A DNA stretch of 64,000 nt from positions 17,402 to 81,401 of the IMG/VR virus record IMGVR_UViG_3300036851_000218; one strand, given 5' to 3'. Positions 53,841 to 61,463 of the stretch are shown piece after piece. How positions within the stretch are numbered: position 1 is the stretch's first letter; each line of letters begins with the position of its first letter. The position numbers and the translations under genes are program-made. The notes beneath the pieces are model-generated. The model had not been told where the DNA came from, made no database searches, and saw only the letters and a program-made list of their open reading frames with translations. This DNA is from a virus.

Positions 53841-54135
53841 CGAATATAACTGCTATCAATTTGTCACTAAGGCGGATGATGGCAGAATATTTTACAGTAT
53901 TAAGTACCGACCTATTTTCCGCTATGGGTCTATCCTACCTGCTAGACCCCATATCGAATTTATTTACGAAACACAAGTCACGGTCAAAGCCAATAACGGT
54001 TTGCAGGTTCACCGCAAAACCCAGGATTTAATCCGACTTTTTGAAATGGTTCGTATGCACAATTTATTTGTACAGTCTGTATTTCAGGAGGGCAAAGATG
54101 TCACTGACATTCGATCAGACGTTCCTACAGATTGA
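53791..54135 (+). CDS. Hypothetical protein
   Basis: 114 residues from the ATG at 53791 with AAGGAG ahead. The longer in-frame start at 53698 has no ribosome site. It is strand-rich and basic at the end. No family is recognised. Confidence 0.55.
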   Translation: MEVTYLDKKYPLALTVDEYNCYQFVTKADDGRIFYSIKYRPIFRYGSILPARPHIEFIYETQVTVKANNGLQVHRKTQDLIRLFEMVRMHNLFVQSVFQEGKDVTDIRSDVPTD

Positions 54136-54313
54136 CGATCAGACTACCATTCGTGCTAATTCCATCATCCGAGTTTATCAAGGTGAAGAAAAGTACGTAG
54201 ACCGAAAGTATATCGTGATTACGCAATCGGATGGAACAAAATACACTATAGGCGACGAAGATAAAATGAAAAATTTTTTATTATTTTTCGCTCCATTCGT
54301 GATAGCTATCTGA
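54098..54313 (+). CDS. Small hypothetical protein
   Basis: 71 residues from the ATG at 54098, after AGGAGGG. Strand-rich, ending in a hydrophobic FLLFFAPFVIAI that may be a membrane tail. It overlaps the previous gene by 38 bases. Confidence 0.55.
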   Translation: MSLTFDQTFLQIDDQTTIRANSIIRVYQGEEKYVDRKYIVITQSDGTKYTIGDEDKMKNFLLFFAPFVIAI

Positions 54314-54571
54314 AATTTTTTATATATTCGAAGAAGGTGCTTAACGGGATTCCGGAGGGGGCCTTCTGAAGTTATAAGATATTTTTCGATAAGATATGTT
54401 AGTACAAACTATATTTACATCTTCGATCACATCGTTTAATAACATATTCACTTACACTTTCATCTACAATGTAATCACATTTTATAATACACACTATGCA
54501 AAAGAAAACACTACTATATAGTAGTGCTGTATATTATACTATGTGGTATACGCTATATGCGTATTATGATT
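54314..54571. other. A/T-rich gap with palindromes
   Basis: No gene is visible. The gap holds a stem AGAAGG...CCTTCT (54331-54368 region), and a perfect 18-base palindrome CACTACTATATAGTAGTG at 54509-54526. It separates converging + and - genes, so termination or regulator binding are both possible. Confidence 0.6.
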
Positions 54572-54766
54572 CTATAGTGCTAGTACGTTGCGGATATGTT
54601 CTTTCATGTAGAGTCGTAACTCACTAGGGTTAATGGGACTCATGCCGTTATGTTCGGCTATCTTGTTTTCAATCAATGCCGTTACTTGTTCACTGCTAGC
54701 GCCATTGCGTATTGCAACGATGATAGGCGTACACATGAGGCAGATTGCAGTTTGTAAGTAGGTCAT
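54572..54766 (-). CDS. Small hypothetical protein
   Basis: 64 residues from the ATG at 54766 with GGAG ten bases upstream; the longer frame to 54808 lacks a ribosome site. The start is hydrophobic (TAICLMCTPIIVAI) and the rest helical and polar. It may be membrane-attached. No family is recognised. Confidence 0.5.
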   Translation of the reverse strand: MTYLQTAICLMCTPIIVAIRNGASSEQVTALIENKIAEHNGMSPINPSELRLYMKEHIRNVLAL

Positions 54767-54831
54767 AATATAGTCTCCTGTAGTATATGCCCCTATACGG
54801 TATTGCATAGGGGCTATTCAATTGTAGAGTC

Positions 54832-55626
54832 TTACTTTTGCAGTAAGGCTAGAATTTGAGCGAGTCCGCTTTCGAGTCCGGCGACTCGTTCTTCAACGGT
54901 TGCGGGAGTCGTCGGCTCAACTTTTGCCGATGCTTTCGCCTTGCGTGTTTTCTTTTCGCTAGCGATAGGCGCAACCGATTCAGCTTTCGGAGTTTCTACC
55001 ATGATTGCGTTGAATGAGTTGTCTGATACAAACTTGACCACGCTCATTGTAAACGTGCCGATTTTAAATTGTTGACCAACGTACTTAATTGACTTAACGC
55101 CTAGTGGCATGACGTTGATTCGATATGAGCCATCGGTTAACCGTTTAACTACTTTGTAGTTTCCACCCTCAAACTTGAAAGTAGTATTATCATTCAACGT
55201 TTCCGGTTTGCCGTATGGCGCAACCTTGCTGGATGTTTTCGCCGGAGTCGGTTCTGGCGTGTTGTCTGATTCGTACTCATCGCGTTTAGCTTGTACTGCC
55301 GCTTTCGCTAATTCTGTGCTAGCCTTATCCCCCATATTCGAGTCCATACCTTGCTGGTATGTTGTGGTGAATAGGTCAGCACATTCTGCTTCAAGTTCGA
55401 ATAGTTTGATTAATTCTGCTTTCGGCATAGTCGCAGCATGTTTACGCGCCAGTGTAGCGCACAACTTATACCCCCAGTGTTTACCGAACGAACGATAGAG
55501 TCCCTTGTCGGTTATGTCCTCACCCATAAGGGTTAGTGCAATAGCGGTCTTAGCGCCATTACCCAATTTTAGAACGTTGATAAATTCCGACAGGCTTTTT
55601 GCGTTGGTCGCCACCGATGAAACCAT
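54832..55626 (-). CDS. Hypothetical protein with basic linker and C-terminal coil
   Basis: 264 residues with AAGGAG upstream. The helical N-terminal domain (1-110) is followed by a Pro/Thr-rich linker and a small strand-rich domain (about 150-210, FEGGNYKVVKRLTDGSYRI). A Lys/Ala-rich stretch (KKTRKAKASAKVE) and a short final coil (LESGLAQILALLQ) end it. The sequence suggests a nucleic-acid-binding or scaffold protein. A palindrome, ACGTTGTA-N9-TACAACGT, lies just upstream. Confidence 0.55.
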   Translation of the reverse strand: MVSSVATNAKSLSEFINVLKLGNGAKTAIALTLMGEDITDKGLYRSFGKHWGYKLCATLARKHAATMPKAELIKLFELEAECADLFTTTYQQGMDSNMGDKASTELAKAAVQAKRDEYESDNTPEPTPAKTSSKVAPYGKPETLNDNTTFKFEGGNYKVVKRLTDGSYRINVMPLGVKSIKYVGQQFKIGTFTMSVVKFVSDNSFNAIMVETPKAESVAPIASEKKTRKAKASAKVEPTTPATVEERVAGLESGLAQILALLQK

Positions 55627-55657
55627 TGATACAAGACTCCTTATAGAATTTGTGTAA

Positions 55658-55682
55658 ACGTTGTAACGATATTGTACAACGT
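55658..55682 (-). promoter_or_regulatory. Operator-like palindrome
   Basis: Perfect 8-base arms ACGTTGTA (55658-55665) and TACAACGT (55675-55682) around 9 bases, 32 bases ahead of the gene starting at 55626. It could be an autoregulatory operator. Confidence 0.6.
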
Positions 55683-55695
55683 AGGGATACCGAAT

Positions 55696-56100
55696 TTAGT
55701 ATGATGCTTCGGGATTAACCGGAAACAATGCTGACATCAGATATACAATGTATGCTGCAACGATGAGTCGCGCTACGATGAGTCTAATTGTGCGGACGGC
55801 GTTCAGGACATGATAGCGGATAACGATTCCGCGATACCAGACTCGAACCTTAACCGGAATAACGATTAAGGTTACTTGGTGCTTAACGCTTGCCAGCATA
55901 CGGCGTACACGTGCTACAATCTGGCGCACAACGTACAGTGTCGCCATGATTTTAACGGCGGTATGAACTACCTTAACCGTTTCGTCTGAGTAGTTTTCGT
56001 TTACATATACCTTGCGCGTGTTTTGTTTGGCGCGTTGGTCGTAACGATAGTTCAAAACGAGTCCGGTGATTTTCGCTTGTAGTTTCTTGATGGGGTTCAT
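55696..56100 (-). CDS. Basic membrane-associated hypothetical protein
   Basis: 134 residues with AGGAG upstream. The second half alternates hydrophobic and Arg/Lys residues (RTIRLIVARLIVAAYIVYLM). Several helices look amphipathic with Arg on one face. No family is recognised. It has its own promoter at 56164-56193. Confidence 0.55.
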   Translation of the reverse strand: MNPIKKLQAKITGLVLNYRYDQRAKQNTRKVYVNENYSDETVKVVHTAVKIMATLYVVRQIVARVRRMLASVKHQVTLIVIPVKVRVWYRGIVIRYHVLNAVRTIRLIVARLIVAAYIVYLMSALFPVNPEASY

Positions 56101-56163
56101 TAGATTTTCTCCTGATTAGAATTTGCTAGTCGGTTTGTTGCTGCCGTCTCTTGGCTTATTTAT

Positions 56164-56193
56164 ATTATATACCCTATCGGCAAACCGTGTCAA
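56164..56193 (-). promoter_or_regulatory. Sigma-70 type promoter, - strand
   Basis: On the - strand TTGACA (56193-56188) and TATAAT (56169-56164) with an 18-base spacer. A perfect palindrome (56198-56228) lies immediately upstream. It serves the leftward gene pair 55696-56100 and perhaps 54832-55626. Confidence 0.75.
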
Positions 56194-56197
56194 GCAT

Positions 56198-56228
56198 TTG
56201 TAAAGATTTCCTAGACAAATCTTTACAA
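56198..56228. promoter_or_regulatory. Operator-like palindrome between divergent promoters
   Basis: TTGTAAAGATTT (56198-56209) and AAATCTTTACAA (56217-56228) are exact complements around 7 bases. The right half continues into the recurring motif ATCTTTACAATTNCNTGACA found at 53151 and, on the - strand, at 52870. This looks like a site for a shared regulator. Confidence 0.7.
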
Positions 56229-56286
56229 TTCCCTGACAACCTTTCCCGTGAGTGTTGGCGGAGTCTTGTCGTTTGTCGGCAATAGC

Positions 56287-56316
56287 TTGACATGGGGAGT
56301 CGTCCTACCGTAGACT
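56287..56316 (+). promoter_or_regulatory. Sigma-70 type promoter, + strand
   Basis: TTGACA (56287-56292) and TAGACT (56311-56316) with an 18-base spacer. It is divergent from the promoter at 56193 and precedes a short reading frame at 56379. Confidence 0.55.
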
Positions 56317-56378
56317 CTTGGGTAGGGCAAGAACTGCCGTTCACATATACCGCATACGTACATATAAGGAGTCCGACC

Positions 56379-56435
56379 ATGCACCAGGAAGAGTTTGTTA
56401 TTAATACATTATATGTCTATAAGGAATGGAATTAG
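56379..56435 (+). CDS. 18-residue leader-like peptide
   Basis: The ATG at 56379 has AAGGAG seven bases upstream and opens 18 codons to TAG at 56433-56435 (MHQEEFVINTLYVYKEWN). The ribosome site is good and a promoter is present, but the product is very short and could be a leader peptide or chance. Confidence 0.35.
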   Translation: MHQEEFVINTLYVYKEWN

Positions 56436-56668
56436 CAGCGCCGAATAACTTATCAGTTTATAACACATCGTCCTGAATCCGCCGGTGCGTGGGAAAAAAA
56501 CTAGGCGCGTTTTTAGGGAAAAAGTGAGGTAAAAAACCTATCAAAAACTATCAATTATAGACACTATGTCTACTATCTTACACGATGTCCATAAAGTTGT
56601 GACAAAAAATGTCACAAAAATGTAAGCGAAATTGTGGCCTGACCCTGTAAATCTAAGGAGAAAAAATC
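56436..56668 (+). promoter_or_regulatory. A/T-rich repeat region, possible origin or control site
   Basis: No gene. It contains direct repeats of CTATCAA (in AACCTATCAAAAACTATCAA), the palindrome TAGACA-N3-TGTCTA at 56558-56572, and the stem GTGAC-AAAAAAT-GTCAC. The density of repeats and A/T runs suits an origin or regulator-binding cluster. There is no direct proof. Confidence 0.4.
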
Positions 56669-56857
56669 ATGCTCTATATACCTGCAAATAAACTCGATCC
56701 GGTTGAATGGCTTATCTGTGACCTTAAGTGGGCGTTGATAGGGCGGATCAACGAAGAAATTCATCTGTGCGCTGTACAGGAAAAAGATTACAGCGATTTA
56801 ACAGACATGAAACAAGCGGTATATAAATTGGCAAAACCGTTCGCAACCCTTAATTAA
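56669..56857 (+). CDS. Small hypothetical protein
   Basis: 62 residues with TAAGGAG ahead. Helical, ending in KQAVYKLAKPFATLN. No family. The palindromic hairpin at 56856-56879 follows its stop. Confidence 0.6.
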   Translation: MLYIPANKLDPVEWLICDLKWALIGRINEEIHLCAVQEKDYSDLTDMKQAVYKLAKPFATLN

Positions 56858-56879
56858 ATGTCCAAATGTTCGGACATTT
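56856..56879 (+). terminator. Hairpin after small gene
   Basis: AAATGTCC (56856-56863) and GGACATTT (56872-56879) with an 8-base loop AAATGTTC, starting at the stop codon of the preceding gene. T residues after the stem are few, so it is either a weak terminator or an operator. Confidence 0.45.
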
Positions 56880-56902
56880 GACATCAGCAAACTAACAGTT
56901 TA

Positions 56903-56917
56903 TAGACACGGTGTCTA
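56903..56917 (+). promoter_or_regulatory. Operator-like palindrome TAGACAC-N-GTGTCTA
   Basis: 15-base near-perfect palindrome 50 bases ahead of the gene at 56953. A related copy, TAGACACTATGTCTA, lies at 56558-56572. Both are followed by a TACAC...ATGT segment, and this one then by ATAAGGAGTCC, so the unit is duplicated. Confidence 0.55.
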
Positions 56918-56952
56918 CTAACGTACACTATGTACATAAGGAGTCCAGTATC

Positions 56953-57084
56953 ATGACCAAAAATTCCCCTACAAACAACAGCAGCGAATTGACCAAACAT
57001 GAATGGTTGCGCCAGCAAGTACGTGATGAAGTACGTAAAGCCATCCGATCTGGCAAACTGACGAAAAGACGGATTGTTAAATAA
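56953..57084 (+). CDS. 43-residue basic protein
   Basis: An ATG at 56953 after AAGGAG opens 43 codons to TAA at 57082-57084. After a polar N-terminus the sequence is helical and basic (EWLRQQVRDEVRKAIRSGKL, then TKRRIVK). That suggests a DNA- or RNA-binding peptide. The stop codon is inside a palindrome. Confidence 0.5.
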   Translation: MTKNSPTNNSSELTKHEWLRQQVRDEVRKAIRSGKLTKRRIVK

Positions 57085-57116
57085 ATTTAACACGATTGTT
57101 AAATCGGCTTAACAAT
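57073..57116. promoter_or_regulatory. Twin palindromes
   Basis: TGTTAAAT-AA-ATTTAACA (57075-57092) and ATTGTTAA-N6-TTAACAAT (57095-57116) are both exact inverted repeats. A degenerate form of the first appears in the matching part of copy A near 53078-53105. Probably operators or part of an origin. Confidence 0.6.
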
Positions 57117-57370
57117 TGAAAATTCAATTCGGACAAAGCTAACATCATTAGCCTTCAAATCGGTCATGCTCATGTGTTTACATATATGTAATACATATGC
57201 TTGAAATACCTATTAGCAGTCATATTAACTTATGGTCTCGAATCACTTAATAATATATTATGTTTTTCGAGACCATAGTGTCATAGAACGTACTAATAGA
57301 ACAAGATTGACACCTATGGCTTTCCCTGCTATAATCTTTACCATGATCCCCGCGCCACATCGTCCTGACA
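57117..57370. repeat. Inverted regulatory repeat, copy B
   Basis: Core TATGGTCTCGAA (57231-57242), 23-base spacer, TTCGAGACCATA (57266-57277). The spacer is the exact reverse complement of that in copy A at 52922-53010. Outside the 12-base arms the palindrome has decayed, but the flanks on both sides still resemble copy A when inverted, including ATGATCCCCGCG (57353-57364) against the same in copy A. The 57085-57425 gap holds this unit, the twin palindromes and a promoter. Confidence 0.85.
57307..57335 (+). promoter_or_regulatory. Perfect consensus promoter of the right-hand block
   Basis: TTGACA (57307-57312) and TATAAT (57330-57335) with a 17-base spacer. In copy A the aligned hexamers, read leftward, have decayed to TTGTTC and TTATAT. 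It drives the rightward small genes from 57426. Confidence 0.85.
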
Positions 57371-57425
57371 TTGCATCGACACCCTAAGCACACTGTATAT
57401 AAATCGTCTATAAGGAGTAAATAAC

Positions 57426-57743
57426 ATGAACGAAGTAAAATTGGCCTATTCCGACACTATGCTGGTGATGTATCAGGTGGATATTGGTGATTCATCTTTT
57501 CACGATATATGGGGTCATGTACCCCCACATCCTAGCGGCTTCTCAGCCTTTCATGACAATGCCGACCAGTTAATCGCTGCTGTGTCAGAATATCGTCAGC
57601 AAGTTGTGGTTGAGCAAGAACTCTATAACAACAACACCAGTATCAAGATCATGATGCGCCCGATGGATGCCGACGATGATCGGGTGTTCTATTACATCGT
57701 GACACCCACCGCTATCGTCCAAGTGATTGAATTGCCCGAATAA
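57426..57743 (+). CDS. Hypothetical protein
   Basis: 105 residues behind TAAGGAG, first gene after the consensus promoter at 57307. Mixed and acidic, with HDNADQLIAAVSEYRQQVV in the middle. No domain is recognised. Confidence 0.65.
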   Translation: MNEVKLAYSDTMLVMYQVDIGDSSFHDIWGHVPPHPSGFSAFHDNADQLIAAVSEYRQQVVVEQELYNNNTSIKIMMRPMDADDDRVFYYIVTPTAIVQVIELPE

Positions 57744-57759
57744 AAAAGGAGAATCTGCT

Positions 57760-58185
57760 ATGTCTACCTACAAAATCCAACGCAGTGACGGCACTATTTT
57801 GCACATCTTTGAGTCAGCCACCTGGAAAGATGCTATGCTGTATTACCAGACATGGCATATGCAAAACGGTATGCCTACTAATACTACCATGTTTGAAACC
57901 AGGGATGAATTGCTTCAAGTGGTACAACCACTGAAATCCTATCTGGTATACAGGGGCGCTGCCGGTGATAACATGCCCGATATGTCGCCTTGGAAAGTTG
58001 TTGTGGCAGAATCACCCAATCATGTGATCGGGCTTTTACATCAGCGTAATTTAATTCCTGATGTTCCTGCTAAAGCCAAAGCCTACAAGCACACTAAGTC
58101 CAGCGAATACTGGAACTTTCAGGGCGAAGGACTTAAATCCCGCCACTATGAAATCCGCGAGATCGACATCATCCAACCCGATTAG
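57760..58185 (+). CDS. Hypothetical protein
   Basis: 141 residues from the ATG at 57760 with AAGGAG ahead; the in-frame start at 57727 lies inside the previous gene. No recognised domain. It begins with a strand pair (YKIQRSDGTILHIFE). Confidence 0.65.
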   Translation: MSTYKIQRSDGTILHIFESATWKDAMLYYQTWHMQNGMPTNTTMFETRDELLQVVQPLKSYLVYRGAAGDNMPDMSPWKVVVAESPNHVIGLLHQRNLIPDVPAKAKAYKHTKSSEYWNFQGEGLKSRHYEIREIDIIQPD

Positions 58186-58196
58186 AAAGGCATAAC

Positions 58197-58286
58197 ATGA
58201 AAGGACAAAAAGACGGGGTAGCAATTGCGGTGATTGTATCATTCGTTGCTACTATTCTTCTCTATCTCGCTCAACATTGTATTTGA
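58197..58286 (+). CDS. 29-residue single-helix membrane protein
   Basis: The ATG at 58197 after GAAAGG opens 29 codons: a basic start (KGQKDG) and one hydrophobic helix (VAIAVIVSFVATILLYLA). The next gene has the same GAAAGG signal. It is plausible as a tiny membrane gene. Confidence 0.5.
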   Translation: MKGQKDGVAIAVIVSFVATILLYLAQHCI

Positions 58287-58296
58287 AAGGCCTAAT

Positions 58297-58473
58297 ATGT
58301 ATACCGATTCTCAATTGTTCGCATTGACTGTTATGTTAGTATCAGCATTCGTTCTCTTCTGGTTGACAGGCCGCACAGTCCGTCAAGCTATCGAGCAGCG
58401 TTCACTCGCTTTAATCAGCATTGCTGTAGTCCTGGCATTCCTGGCCTGCTGGCTCATGCTTATCCCCATCTAA
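58297..58473 (+). CDS. Small two-helix membrane protein
   Basis: 58 residues from the ATG at 58297 after GAAAGG. Two membrane helices (LFALTVMLVSAFVLFWLTG and LALISIAVVLAFLACWLML) joined by a short basic loop (RTVRQAIEQR). Holin-like topology; it is far from the lysin, so this is only a possibility. Confidence 0.55.
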   Translation: MYTDSQLFALTVMLVSAFVLFWLTGRTVRQAIEQRSLALISIAVVLAFLACWLMLIPI

Positions 58474-58515
58474 CGTCCGCATCTATAAATCTAAATCACA
58501 TAAGGAGTCCCCACC

Positions 58516-58869
58516 ATGAAACGTAAAGACAAAGCCGCTATTGGTGCTATGCACACAGTCAAGACCATGAATGAGACTGCGCTTGAAATTGCGCGGGAAG
58601 CCAAGAAAAAAGCAGTAGAGGCTTATAACAAAGCCCTGACCAACTCCAATGGCAATATCAGCCGCCGCACTAAAAAATACATTAAAGCCCGTGCTGCACT
58701 ACTGCGTGCCATTGACCTGGAATTGTACGCCTTTAAGATCAATTCGGTCAAATACCCTGACCTGAAAGAAGTCTTTTGGGCTGACTTTTCCGCCATCCGC
58801 AAAGCGCCGGTTGATGCCTATATCCCCTGGCGTGAAACCCACCTGATCGAGTACAGCCTCACGCAGTAG
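58516..58869 (+). CDS. Basic helical hypothetical protein
   Basis: 117 residues after TAAGGAG. The first 60 residues are helical and basic (EIAREAKKKAVEAYNKAL), the rest mixed. It may bind nucleic acid. Followed by a promoter. Confidence 0.65.
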   Translation: MKRKDKAAIGAMHTVKTMNETALEIAREAKKKAVEAYNKALTNSNGNISRRTKKYIKARAALLRAIDLELYAFKINSVKYPDLKEVFWADFSAIRKAPVDAYIPWRETHLIEYSLTQ

Positions 58870-58876
58870 CAAATTC

Positions 58877-58906
58877 TTGACAATTTCGGGTCGGTTGTGG
58901 TACAGT
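58877..58906 (+). promoter_or_regulatory. Sigma-70 type promoter
   Basis: TTGACA (58877-58882) and TACAGT (58901-58906), 18-base spacer, in the gap 58870-58964. The preceding bases match the recurring ATTCTTGACAATT. It serves the genes from 58965. Confidence 0.55.
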
Positions 58907-58964
58907 GATTGTTGACTTCCCCAACCGACCCATTTCGTTTACGGTACATATAAGGACAAATCTA

Positions 58965-59318
58965 ATGGCACAACAACTTGTTCACATGCTCGAAATTCAA
59001 GTGTTTGGTGATACCCAAACTCAGCCTGTCGGCGCTCGTATCGTTCCACGCGATACTGACATTCGTATTGCCGAAACCCAAATGCTGTGTGAGAAGTTCT
59101 TGCTCTCACAAACATGGCTCAAAGACATGGAGCGTTACAACCACATGGTATTTGTTTGGGACGATGATCCTAACCTGGACGAACGTTTTCGCTCTAACGG
59201 GCGACATGGGCGTTTATTTACTTTCCCGAAATCTGAACCGCTGCCTGCCGAAATTAACTGGATTGATCTGGCTGGTTTCTGCGACCTGTTCATCACCACG
59301 CTTAAGGTGATCGAATAA
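58965..59318 (+). CDS. Hypothetical protein
   Basis: 117 residues from the ATG at 58965 with AAGGA ahead; an upstream in-frame start at 58905 lies on the promoter and is rejected. No domain is recognised. Coupled to the next gene by TAATG. Confidence 0.6.
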   Translation: MAQQLVHMLEIQVFGDTQTQPVGARIVPRDTDIRIAETQMLCEKFLLSQTWLKDMERYNHMVFVWDDDPNLDERFRSNGRHGRLFTFPKSEPLPAEINWIDLAGFCDLFITTLKVIE

Positions 59319-59593
59319 TGTTAACCACTACTGATTGGTGTGTTATGGCTGTTATTGCTGGCGAAGCGATTGAAAAAACCATTGTTGACCTAGCTTTACA
59401 ATACCCGCCCGATACTGATGAGACGATTATGAATATCGCTATTTACCAGAATGAATTTGAAACCGCTGCTAAAATCAATTCGGGTCGCGGTATGGCAGCA
59501 GAATTTGACAGTTATTGTGTGTTTGGTAATACTACATCGTTCGTGTATGAGACGCTTGATGGCACGTGGAAGGACATATACAAACATGATTGA
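59318..59593 (+). CDS. Hypothetical protein
   Basis: 91 residues, helical, with Gly-rich GRGMAAEF. It begins at the previous stop (TAATG) and overlaps the next start by 8 bases. No family. Confidence 0.6.
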   Translation: MLTTTDWCVMAVIAGEAIEKTIVDLALQYPPDTDETIMNIAIYQNEFETAAKINSGRGMAAEFDSYCVFGNTTSFVYETLDGTWKDIYKHD

Positions 59594-60110
59594 AATCGTT
59601 GTTATTACCGAAACCGATAATGGTTTTAGTGACAGCAGTTTTCACAAAATTTCTATAGCTGACGATGAAGAATCCGCCCGTAAATGGATTTTAGAACGTT
59701 ACCAGGATGATCGTGGCTTTGAACCGGCGGGTAAATATGACAAACCTATTCACGGGGCAAAACAAGTTTGCAAAACCTGTCAGGATATGTGGGTGGAGCA
59801 TTATTGCATCCGTGAAGCGATTGATGTGCCGCATATTCGTCTCATTCCAACGGCGATTCATACTTACCGAGTAGATGTATACCCCGAAAATTCTACTCTT
59901 TTAATATATCGCCATGAGATAAAAGCCCGTTACCTGGATCGGGCAAAAGACTTAGCCCAACGAGAATTATACCAATATAGAGTGTTTGCCAATCGCGGCA
60001 GCAAATGGCACATTAAAAACGGCAAACGCACTATTGACGGAGTTGATCGTAAAGCCGATATGCCCGTATCTATCGTCTTGACTGACATTACGGAGTCTGA
60101 ACATGAGTAG
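59586..60110 (+). CDS. Hypothetical protein with CxxC motif
   Basis: 174 residues from the ATG at 59586, with GGAAGGA upstream. CKTCQDMWVEHYC near residues 60-72 has the cysteine spacing of a small metal site. The C-terminal part is basic. No family is recognised. Confidence 0.6.
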   Translation: MIEIVVITETDNGFSDSSFHKISIADDEESARKWILERYQDDRGFEPAGKYDKPIHGAKQVCKTCQDMWVEHYCIREAIDVPHIRLIPTAIHTYRVDVYPENSTLLIYRHEIKARYLDRAKDLAQRELYQYRVFANRGSKWHIKNGKRTIDGVDRKADMPVSIVLTDITESEHE

Positions 60111-60432
60111 CGAATGGCAATTACTCTATTATCGTCAAGACACCTATGAAGATCAGATGCAGATTAATGCAGACCTGTTAGGTGACGATCTGCGGCTTGG
60201 GGAAGTAATGGGGTCAAATGTAGCTTTCCGCGTTATTCCACCCGATGAGTCCGAACAAACTCTGTGGGTGTGTTGGGCGGTAGAACGTGCTGGTCATGAC
60301 CTCTTCAAGATTGCTAATTTTTGCTATCACGTCGATAACGGTGACATCTTATTCCTCCATTCGTGGCATATTAACTACGACACCTATATGGCCTTTCGTG
60401 CATTGTTTTCTGGTGATCCTATCGAATTTTAA
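60103..60432 (+). CDS. Hypothetical protein
   Basis: 109 residues, overlapping the previous gene by 8 bases. Strand-rich and acidic, with LWVCWAVERAGHDLFKIANF in the centre. No family is recognised. Confidence 0.6.
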   Translation: MSSEWQLLYYRQDTYEDQMQINADLLGDDLRLGEVMGSNVAFRVIPPDESEQTLWVCWAVERAGHDLFKIANFCYHVDNGDILFLHSWHINYDTYMAFRALFSGDPIEF

Positions 60433-60440
60433 GGGGCGCT

Positions 60441-60716
60441 ATGGCACATTTCAATCAATCGTTTTATTTTCAAGTGTCGGACGCTTTCAAACAGAAACCT
60501 GATTGGAAACTAACGCCTGTCGGTAAGGCATTGGGCGACAATCGTTGGCTGCTTAAGCGTGAAGTGTCGGTTAAAGACGACCCTGAGCGTGGTTCGTTAT
60601 GCCTCTGTATTACATTTGACGGTTTCCCACCCCGTACCCGTAGTATTCAGGTGGGTAGCCGTACTTTACAACGTTCGATTGATGCGGGAGAAATCACCAC
60701 ATCTATTAGGGAGTAA
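60441..60716 (+). CDS. Hypothetical protein
   Basis: 91 residues after AAGGGGC. Basic and mixed, with GSLCLCITFDGFPPRTRSIQ. No family is recognised. Eight bases separate it from the gene before. Confidence 0.6.
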   Translation: MAHFNQSFYFQVSDAFKQKPDWKLTPVGKALGDNRWLLKREVSVKDDPERGSLCLCITFDGFPPRTRSIQVGSRTLQRSIDAGEITTSIRE

Positions 60717-60723
60717 TACCACA

Positions 60724-61119
60724 ATGGCTATAAAAGCTGGTTCGATCTATGAATTTCGTGAAACCGATGACAGTTATGGACTGGTGTTTGAACCGTCAAC
60801 TGATGACTCAGGCACTTTTAGTGTTATCGCAGAAGGTGATACCGACTACAAATTCACTTTCGACATCCATACTATCGATCACATGATACATACCTTACGG
60901 GTAATAAAATCCCAACTGCAAAAGAAAATCACGATTGACGAATTGTGGAGTAATCCAGCCCATTACTTTACAAACTATCTGGTGTTTTTGAATGACCGTC
61001 GGATCGAAACGATTATGAATAAGAGTGCAGATTCTCGCCCCTCTTTCGTAGTGCGTTTTCGAAACGGCAGTATACAGCATGTTGAGCCGACTTGGTTGGT
61101 TGTGTTGGAGAAGAAATAA
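60724..61119 (+). CDS. Hypothetical protein
   Basis: 131 residues from the ATG at 60724 with GGGAG ahead. The N-terminal half is strand-rich (IYEFRETDDSYGLVFEP), the second half helical. No family is recognised. Coupled to the next gene by TAATG. Confidence 0.6.
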   Translation: MAIKAGSIYEFRETDDSYGLVFEPSTDDSGTFSVIAEGDTDYKFTFDIHTIDHMIHTLRVIKSQLQKKITIDELWSNPAHYFTNYLVFLNDRRIETIMNKSADSRPSFVVRFRNGSIQHVEPTWLVVLEKK

Positions 61120-61463
61120 TGGGCGGTTCAACTTATACGGTCAATTATCGTGTTGAAGGTGAAAAAGAAGATCGGGTGAGCAAATTGATGTCGATCTTAA
61201 ATATAACACGCGGATCGACCAGTAGTGGTGTTCGTAGCTGGAACGGTATAGCAAAAATCGGCGGCTCAGTTTACCGTGCTTTAGCCTACGGTGAAGTGCC
61301 AGTATCTTGGATATTGCTACATCAGGTTAAAGCTAACGACATCTTGATTGACGAAGTATACGCAGACATCAACCGCGCTTTAGGTTCAGGTGACGGTGAT
61401 GAAGTAATTGAACATTTGCAGATTGCCCGTCGGCGTATTCGGCGTTTTAAACATGACAAGTAA
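61119..61463 (+). CDS. Hypothetical protein
   Basis: 114 residues from the ATG at the previous stop. Strand-helix mixture, basic end (IARRRIRRFKHDK). The basic tail could contact nucleic acid. It overlaps the next gene by 11 bases. Confidence 0.6.
   Translation: MGGSTYTVNYRVEGEKEDRVSKLMSILNITRGSTSSGVRSWNGIAKIGGSVYRALAYGEVPVSWILLHQVKANDILIDEVYADINRALGSGDGDEVIEHLQIARRRIRRFKHDK

Noticed and set aside
54314-54571. Possible additional small gene in the A/T-rich gap
   Set aside because: No frame has both a ribosome site and a plausible length; the sequence is dominated by palindromes.
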